Assembly: GCA_021779655.1 (NCBI GenBank)
Contig: JAJYAF010000047.1
Location: 1-10,217, forward strand
Direction of reading: 5' to 3'
Source: Pseudomonadota bacterium
GTDB lineage: Bacteria; Pseudomonadota; Alphaproteobacteria; Acetobacterales; Acetobacteraceae
DNA length: 10,217 nt
Shown here: positions 6,350 to 10,217 of the stretch, piece after piece
How the letters are laid out: each line of letters starts with the position of its first letter
How positions within the stretch are numbered: position 1 is the stretch's first letter
Position numbers and translations under genes: made by a program
Notes under the pieces: generated by a model
Seen by the model: only the letters and a program-made list of their open reading frames with translations
Told to the model about the DNA's origin: nothing
Databases searched by the model: none

Positions 6350-7015
6350 ATGACGCAGGTGAAGATTTGCGGCGTGAACAGCGAGGCCGCGTTCGATGCG
6401 GCTGCGCTCGGCGGTGCCGATTATATCGGCTTCGTGTTCTTTGAACGCTCGCCACGCTTTGTTACCCCGGCCCGCGCGGCTGAGCTTGCCGCGCGCCAGA
6501 CTTCCGGTCCGGAGCAGGCTTCCCGCCCCCGGCGCGTGGGCTTGTTCGTGGAGCCGGCGGCCGCCGACATTCGTGAAACGCTCGGCATCGTGGCCCTGGA
6601 CGTGTTACAGATTTACGGCAGCTCCGCGCTCTGCCGGCAGATCCGTTCGGAATTCAAAATAAAAACCTGGCGCGCCGTCGGCATCGGCACGGCGGCGGAC
6701 TTACCGATGGATGCGCAAGGGCTGGATGGCTTTGTCGTGGAAGCCAGGCCGCCGGCCGGAGCGAGCCGGCCCGGAGGCAACGCGCTGGCAATGGATTGGG
6801 GGCTGCTGACCGGCTGGCAGGCGCCTTCCCCCTGGCTGCTGGGCGGCGGGCTCAACCCCGCCAACGTGGCGGAGGCGATTATCCGCAGCGGTGCGCCCGG
6901 CGTGGATGTTTCCTCCGGCGTGGAAACCGCGCCCGGAGTGAAATCGCCCGCGCTGATCGCGGCGTTTATCGCCACGGTCCGGGCACAACCGGCTGAAGCG
7001 AAAAAGGAGCATTGA
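6350..7015 (+). CDS. trpF: phosphoribosylanthranilate isomerase
   Basis: TrpF converts N-(5'-phosphoribosyl)anthranilate to CdRP in tryptophan synthesis. The product is 221 aa with the (beta/alpha)8-barrel signatures: 'VKICGVN' with catalytic Cys7, 'GADYIGFVFFERSPRFVTP', 'RRVGLFVEP', and the C-terminal phosphate loops 'PWLLGGGLNPANVAEAI' and 'GVDVSSGVETAPGVKSPALI'. Oddly, the second catalytic residue, normally Asp in the (L/F)-D-(A/T)-K block (Asp126 in Thermotoga), is Glu131 here: FVVEARPP instead of the usual LLFDAKPP, so the following Lys is Arg too. Otherwise the barrel looks complete. There is no clear RBS, so translation is probably coupled to pyrF. In many alphaproteobacteria trpB and trpA follow trpF, but here they do not. 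Confidence 0.94.
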   Translation: MTQVKICGVNSEAAFDAAALGGADYIGFVFFERSPRFVTPARAAELAARQTSGPEQASRPRRVGLFVEPAAADIRETLGIVALDVLQIYGSSALCRQIRSEFKIKTWRAVGIGTAADLPMDAQGLDGFVVEARPPAGASRPGGNALAMDWGLLTGWQAPSPWLLGGGLNPANVAEAIIRSGAPGVDVSSGVETAPGVKSPALIAAFIATVRAQPAEAKKEH

Positions 7016-7018
7016 AGT

Positions 7019-7816
7019 ATGCATGCCGCGCACCCGGAATTCGCAGGCGCCTATATCGTCTCCGGTCTGCTGGTGGGGCTGCTGGTCGGGCTGACGGGTG
7101 TGGGCGGTGGCTCGCTGATGACGCCGCTGCTGATGCTGATATTCGGCTTCAGCCCCGCGACGGCTGTGGGAACCGACCTGCTTTTCGCGGCGGTCACCAA
7201 GGCCGTTGGCACCACCATTCACAGCGCCGGCAAGACGGTGGATTGGCGGATCGTGGGGCGGCTGGCCTGCGGCTCGGTCCCCGCCACGGCGCTGGTTCTG
7301 CTGGGACTGGCCTATTTCGGGACCGACAGCAAGGCGGTGGCGAACGCGATGTCGCTGACGCTCGGGCTCACGCTTTTGATCAGCGCGACGCTGCTGATTC
7401 TGCGGGAGCGGATCCTCAAGATCGCGGCGCGGCGGGTCGAGACGCGTTCGGCGCAGCGCTCGCTTGCCATCACCGTTGTCGTGGGATTCATCGTCGGCGT
7501 GCTGGTGGCGCTCACGTCCGTGGGCGCGGGAGCGCTGGGGACGATCGCGCTGCTGTTTCTGTATCCACGGCTGCCGATCGTGCGGATCGTGGGATCGGAT
7601 ATCGCGCATGCCGTACCGCTCACGCTACTGGCGGGGCTAGGGCACTGGTATCTCGGCTCGATCAGGCTTTCATTGCTGGAGCCGCTGCTGATCGGCTCGA
7701 TCCCCGGCATTATCATCGGCAGCTACGCGGCGCGCTACACGCCGGGCCGGGTACTGAAATACGTCCTGGCGGTCGTGTTGATGCTGGTTGGGGTGAAACT
7801 GCTCGCCACCGCATAG
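7019..7816 (+). CDS. TSUP (TauE/SafE) family sulfite/organic-anion permease
   Basis: This is an integral membrane protein of 265 aa in the TSUP superfamily (formerly DUF81), whose members export or import sulfite, sulfoacetate and other small sulfur or organic anions. About eight hydrophobic segments are visible (around 12-27, 31-45, 85-101, 109-127, 150-168, 170-185, 195-237, 245-263). The two halves are internal repeats: 'GLLVGLLVGLTGVGGGSL' (16-33) corresponds to 'GFIVGVLVALTSVGAGAL' (156-173), and 'AVGTDLLFAAVTKAVGTTIH' (49-68) corresponds to the segment at 190-210. The RBS AAGGAG (7004-7009) lies inside the end of trpF, 9 bases before the ATG. The gene is 3 bases from trpF, so it is probably in the same operon. 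The substrate cannot be read from the sequence. It converges on xth with a 17-base gap and no visible terminator. Confidence 0.9.
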   Translation: MHAAHPEFAGAYIVSGLLVGLLVGLTGVGGGSLMTPLLMLIFGFSPATAVGTDLLFAAVTKAVGTTIHSAGKTVDWRIVGRLACGSVPATALVLLGLAYFGTDSKAVANAMSLTLGLTLLISATLLILRERILKIAARRVETRSAQRSLAITVVVGFIVGVLVALTSVGAGALGTIALLFLYPRLPIVRIVGSDIAHAVPLTLLAGLGHWYLGSIRLSLLEPLLIGSIPGIIIGSYAARYTPGRVLKYVLAVVLMLVGVKLLATA

Positions 7817-7833
7817 CCGCGGCAAACGTGGCC

Positions 7834-8604
7834 CTAATCGAGCAGCACGGTCACCGGCACGTGGTCGGAAGGCTGCGGCCTGCCGCGCTCCTCCCGCCCG
7901 ATGACGGCCTGAACGAGCCGTTCGGCGAGGCGGGGCGAAAGCAGGACGTGATCGATGCGCAGGCCGATATCCCGGTCCCAGCAGCCGGCCTGGTAATCCC
8001 AGAAAGTATAGAGCCTGGCAGTGGGATACAGCGCGCGCACCGCGTCGCTGAGGCCGAGCCAGAGCAGCGCGTTGAAGGCCGCCCGGGTTTCGGGGCGCAC
8101 CAGCGCGTCGGTTTTCGGCAACGCGCCGGGCGCGTAATCGAGATCGGCCGGGCAGACATTATAATCACCCGCCAGAACGAAATCGAAATCGGCCTCCAGC
8201 AGGGAATGTGCATGGGCATAAAGCGCGCGCATCCAGGCGAGTTTGTAGGCATAGCCCGCTTCGCCGCCGGAATTGCCATTGGGAAGATAGAGATTTCCCA
8301 CGGTAAGGCCGTTGTGCTCGGCCTCGATATAGCGGGCATGGCTGTCTTCCTCGCCCATGCCGGGGAGCTTGCGGTGGTTGACGATGACCTCCGCCCGATG
8401 CAGCAGGGCGACGCCGTTATAGGATTTCTGGCCCGAGACCGCGGATTTGTAGCCGAGTTCGGCAAAGCGCAGGGCCGGGAACCGGTGCTCCTCGCACTTT
8501 ATCTCCTGAAGCAGCAGGAAATCCGGCTGCTCACGGCTTAAGAAATCCGCCACGTGCGATTCCCGCGAGCGGATGGAATTCACGTTCCAACTGGTAATTT
8601 TAAT
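7834..8604 (-). CDS. xth: exodeoxyribonuclease III (AP endonuclease), non-canonical start
   Basis: Exonuclease III is a Mg2+-dependent 3'-5' exonuclease and AP endonuclease in base-excision repair. The EEP-fold motifs are clear: 'LLQEIKC', 'GNLYLPNG', 'LAGDYNVCP', 'LRIDHVLLS' and 'SDHVPV'. Counting from ATT 8604, the active-site residues are Asn7, Glu34, Tyr106, Asp147, Asn149 and Asp247-His248; Asn7 and Glu34 then carry the same numbers as in E. coli ExoIII. The first canonical start is GTG 8583, but starting there removes 'KITSWN', the first beta strand and catalytic Asn7. No ATG, GTG or TTG lies upstream in the open frame. ATT 8604-8602 gives the family-standard opening (M)KITSWNVNSIR and overlaps the erpA stop; CTG 8610 (GGAA 9 bases upstream) is the alternative. 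The length is then 256 aa. Transcription is probably from the erpA promoter. Confidence 0.92.
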   Translation of the reverse strand: MKITSWNVNSIRSRESHVADFLSREQPDFLLLQEIKCEEHRFPALRFAELGYKSAVSGQKSYNGVALLHRAEVIVNHRKLPGMGEEDSHARYIEAEHNGLTVGNLYLPNGNSGGEAGYAYKLAWMRALYAHAHSLLEADFDFVLAGDYNVCPADLDYAPGALPKTDALVRPETRAAFNALLWLGLSDAVRALYPTARLYTFWDYQAGCWDRDIGLRIDHVLLSPRLAERLVQAVIGREERGRPQPSDHVPVTVLLD

Positions 8605-8953
8605 CGACAGAGAAAGACGTTCCGCAGCCGCACGAAGACGTGGCGTTGGGGTTTTGCACGGCGAAATAGGCGCCCATCAGCGAATCCTTATAGTCCAGCT
8701 CCGCGCCGGCGAGCAGGTCGAGGCTGGCGGGATCGACATAGACCGTGGCGCCCGAGGCGGTGAGGACCAGATCGTCGGGGTTTCGCGTATCCGTGAGATC
8801 GAACCGGTATTGGAAGCCGCTGCAGCCGCCGGCCAGAACCTCCACCCGCAGGGCCTTGGCGCCGGGTTCGGCGGAAAGCACGGCGGCAATCTGCCGGGCG
8901 GCGGCGGCTGAGAGGCGCAAGGGCGGTGCGGGTGCGACGACTTCGCTGGTCAT
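8600..8953 (-). CDS. erpA: A-type iron-sulfur carrier / insertion protein (ErpA/IscA family)
   Basis: A-type carriers accept Fe-S clusters from the scaffold and pass them to target enzymes. The product is 117 aa with the three ligand cysteines: Cys44 in 'LAGGCSGFQYRFDL' and Cys108 and Cys110 in 'SSCGCGTSF'. 'DLLAGAELDYKDSLMGAYFA' and 'VQNPNATSSCGCG' are the classic IscA/ErpA C-terminus. The open frame extends to 9157, but that part is the shadow of dgt. ATG 8953 gives a family-like N-terminus and sits 6 bases after a -10-like TATATG; ATG 8962 (three residues longer) is possible but lies inside that element. ErpA is preferred over IscA because no isc or suf genes are nearby and because an erpA/dgt/argS neighbourhood is common in alphaproteobacteria; sequence alone does not settle the subtype. 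The stop overlaps the xth start. Confidence 0.9.
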   Translation of the reverse strand: MTSEVVAPAPPLRLSAAAARQIAAVLSAEPGAKALRVEVLAGGCSGFQYRFDLTDTRNPDDLVLTASGATVYVDPASLDLLAGAELDYKDSLMGAYFAVQNPNATSSCGCGTSFSVD

Positions 8954-8959
8954 ACCGCC

Positions 8960-8988
8960 CATATAGCGCGGCGCAAGGTTGGATTGAA
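8960..8988 (-). promoter_or_regulatory. candidate promoter of erpA-xth (leaderless mRNA predicted)
   Basis: On the minus strand TTCAAT (8988-8983), a 17-base spacer and TATATG (8965-8960) form a plausible sigma70-type promoter. Only 6 bases lie between the -10 and ATG 8953, so the transcript would begin at the start codon. No useful Shine-Dalgarno precedes the ATG; GGGCGG is only 2-3 bases away. The -35 overlaps a candidate -35 of dgt on the other strand (TTGGAT, 8979-8984, with a weak -10 TATGGG at 9003-9008), which would make this a compact divergent promoter. Confidence 0.4.
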
Positions 8989-9014
8989 GAGCCGGTTGCG
9001 TGTATGGGAGCCGC

Positions 9015-10157
9015 ATGGACTTAGCCCCATATGCGGTCCGCGCTGAGGCATCGCGCGGCCGCCTGCGCCAGGAAGCGCCGCCCGGCGGCCGGACGGAGTA
9101 CCAGCGCGACCGCGACCGGGTGATCCATTCCCAGGCTTTCCGCAAACTGCAATCCAAGACACAGGTGTTCGTGACGGGCGAGGGCGATTTCTACCGCACG
9201 CGGCTCACGCATAGCCTGGAGGTGGCGCAGATCGCGCGCAGCGTTGCCCGGATGTTGCGCCTGGATGAGGATTTGGCCGAAGTGCTGGCGCTGGCGCACG
9301 ATCTTGGCCATCCGCCCTTTGGCCATGCCGGGGAAACCGGGCTTGCCAAGGCGCTGGCGGATTTCGGCGGCTTTGATCATAACGCGCAGAGCCTGCGGGT
9401 GGTGACCTTGCTGGAGCGGCGCTATGCCGGTTTCGACGGGCTGAATCTGAGCTGGGAAACGCTGGAGGGGCTGGCCAAGCATAACGGGCCGGTGACGGCG
9501 CCGCCGGCCTACATCGCCGAGTTCAACGCGCAGTTCCCGCTCGATCTGCACCGCCATGCTTCGGCGGAAGCGCAGGTGGCGGCCCTTGCGGACGATATCG
9601 CGTATAACGCCCATGACATGGATGACGGTTTGCGGGCCGGGCTGTTTACCCTGGCCGATGTTGCGGAATTGCCGGTGGCGGCGGAGATGCTGGCGCAGGC
9701 GCGGCGGCTGACCGATGATGAAAAGCGCGTCCGCCATGAAATGACACGGCGCGTGATCGACGTCATGATCGCCGACCTGGTGGCCGAGAGCCGCCGGCGG
9801 CTGGAGGCGCTGGCGCCGCGCGATGCGGATGCGGTGCGCGATTCCAGCCAGCCCGTGATCGGCTTCGGCGCGGGTTTCGTGCAGGCGAACGCCGCGATAA
9901 AGACCTTCCTGTTCGGCCGCATGTACCGGCATTGGCGCTTGAACCGGATGAACCACAAGGCGGAGAAAGTGACCGAGGCGCTGGCCACCCTGCTGCATGC
10001 GCGGCCCGATCTCCTGCCCGATGAATGGCGGGCCTGGGCGGGCGAGGCGATGAGCGGTCAGGCCGCCCTGGTGGTACGCGATTATGTGGCGGGCATGACC
10101 GACCGCTACGCCCTGGAGGAATACCGGCGGCTGACCGATCCGACCGCTTCCGCCTGA
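9015..10157 (+). CDS. dgt: deoxyguanosinetriphosphate triphosphohydrolase-like protein (HD-domain dNTPase)
   Basis: This is an HD-superfamily dNTP triphosphohydrolase (dNTP to deoxynucleoside plus triphosphate) of the Dgt-like group, probably active in dNTP-pool control. The length is 380 aa. The metal-binding HD residues are visible: His66 in 'YRTRLTHSLEVAQIARS', His95-Asp96 in 'LALAHDLGHPPFGHAGE', and Asp193/194 in 'ALADDIAYNAHDMDDGL'. 'RDRDRVIHSQAFRKLQSKTQ' (31-50) is also typical. ATG 9015 was chosen over GTG 9000: 'MDLAPYAVRAEASRGR' resembles the alphaproteobacterial N-terminus, and GGGAG (9006-9010) is 4 bases upstream. The gene is divergent from erpA across 61 bases and is followed by argS, an order common in alphaproteobacteria. 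Confidence 0.94.
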   Translation: MDLAPYAVRAEASRGRLRQEAPPGGRTEYQRDRDRVIHSQAFRKLQSKTQVFVTGEGDFYRTRLTHSLEVAQIARSVARMLRLDEDLAEVLALAHDLGHPPFGHAGETGLAKALADFGGFDHNAQSLRVVTLLERRYAGFDGLNLSWETLEGLAKHNGPVTAPPAYIAEFNAQFPLDLHRHASAEAQVAALADDIAYNAHDMDDGLRAGLFTLADVAELPVAAEMLAQARRLTDDEKRVRHEMTRRVIDVMIADLVAESRRRLEALAPRDADAVRDSSQPVIGFGAGFVQANAAIKTFLFGRMYRHWRLNRMNHKAEKVTEALATLLHARPDLLPDEWRAWAGEAMSGQAALVVRDYVAGMTDRYALEEYRRLTDPTASA

Positions 10158-10179
10158 GGAAATGAATGACAGGACCGAA

Positions 10180-10217
10180 ATGAGCGCGAATTTGTTTGCC
10201 GAATTGCGTGAAGCCGT
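10180..10217 (+). CDS. argS: arginyl-tRNA synthetase, first codons only (runs off window)
   Basis: Only 12 full codons are visible, MSANLFAELREA. This resembles the start of alphaproteobacterial ArgS (M.NLF..L...V), and argS commonly follows dgt. The ATG at 10180 has AGGA (10171-10174) 5 bases upstream. An in-frame ATG at 10162 would add six residues (MNDRTE), but its purine tract GAGGA is only 1 base away. The call rests mostly on gene order plus a very short N-terminus. Confidence 0.65.
   Translation, partial: MSANLFAELREA

Noticed and set aside
7817..7833. Bidirectional terminator between the permease gene and xth
   Set aside because: The 17-base gap holds no stem-loop with a T-run on either strand.
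8954..9157. N-terminal extension of erpA to 185 aa
   Set aside because: The extra part is antisense to the start of dgt and lacks any conserved feature; ATG 8953 gives the usual A-type carrier length.

Overview
This is a GC-rich chromosomal housekeeping segment with gene neighbourhoods typical of Alphaproteobacteria: bamD-recN-ligA, rpsA-ihfB-lapA-pyrF-trpF, and xth-erpA divergent from dgt-argS. Protein styles and gene order suggest an acetic-acid-bacteria-like or other early-branching alphaproteobacterium, but the exact taxon cannot be fixed from the sequence alone. I see no insertion sequences, phage genes, CRISPR arrays, tRNAs or rRNAs, and no candidate for an unknown multi-gene system. 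The points of interest lie in gene starts, regulation and one broken reading frame.

Layout. Positions 1-2839 (minus strand) hold bamD (outer-membrane assembly lipoprotein), recN (double-strand-break repair ATPase) and the first 87 codons of ligA (NAD+ DNA ligase). The genes are tightly packed, with a 4-base overlap between recN and ligA. Positions 2840-3118 form a divergent control region. It contains an extended -10 promoter that would give a nearly leaderless bamD mRNA, and a sigma70-like promoter for rpsA followed by a leader of about 150 nt with three predicted hairpins. Positions 3119-4851 encode ribosomal protein S1 (six S1 domains), but one base appears to be missing near 3745, so the gene reads as two overlapping ORFs.

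Positions 4984-7816 (plus strand) are a compact run: ihfB, a small LapA-family membrane protein, pyrF (UMP synthesis), trpF (tryptophan synthesis) and a TSUP/TauE-SafE family permease. Genes in this run overlap by 4 bases or lie within a few bases of each other, which indicates translational coupling. The permease converges on xth (exonuclease III), which overlaps the end of erpA (A-type Fe-S carrier). Both are on the minus strand. A 61-bp divergent promoter region separates erpA from dgt (dNTP triphosphohydrolase) on the plus strand, and dgt is followed by the first codons of argS at the window edge.

Main observations: (i) the rpsA frameshift, most likely a sequence error because S1 is normally essential; (ii) two genes, lapA and xth, whose conserved N-termini require non-canonical start codons (CTG, and ATT or CTG) overlapping the upstream stop codon; (iii) promoter spacing that predicts leaderless mRNAs for bamD and erpA; (iv) a Glu in place of the usual catalytic Asp in TrpF; (v) a structured rpsA leader that may be autoregulatory.
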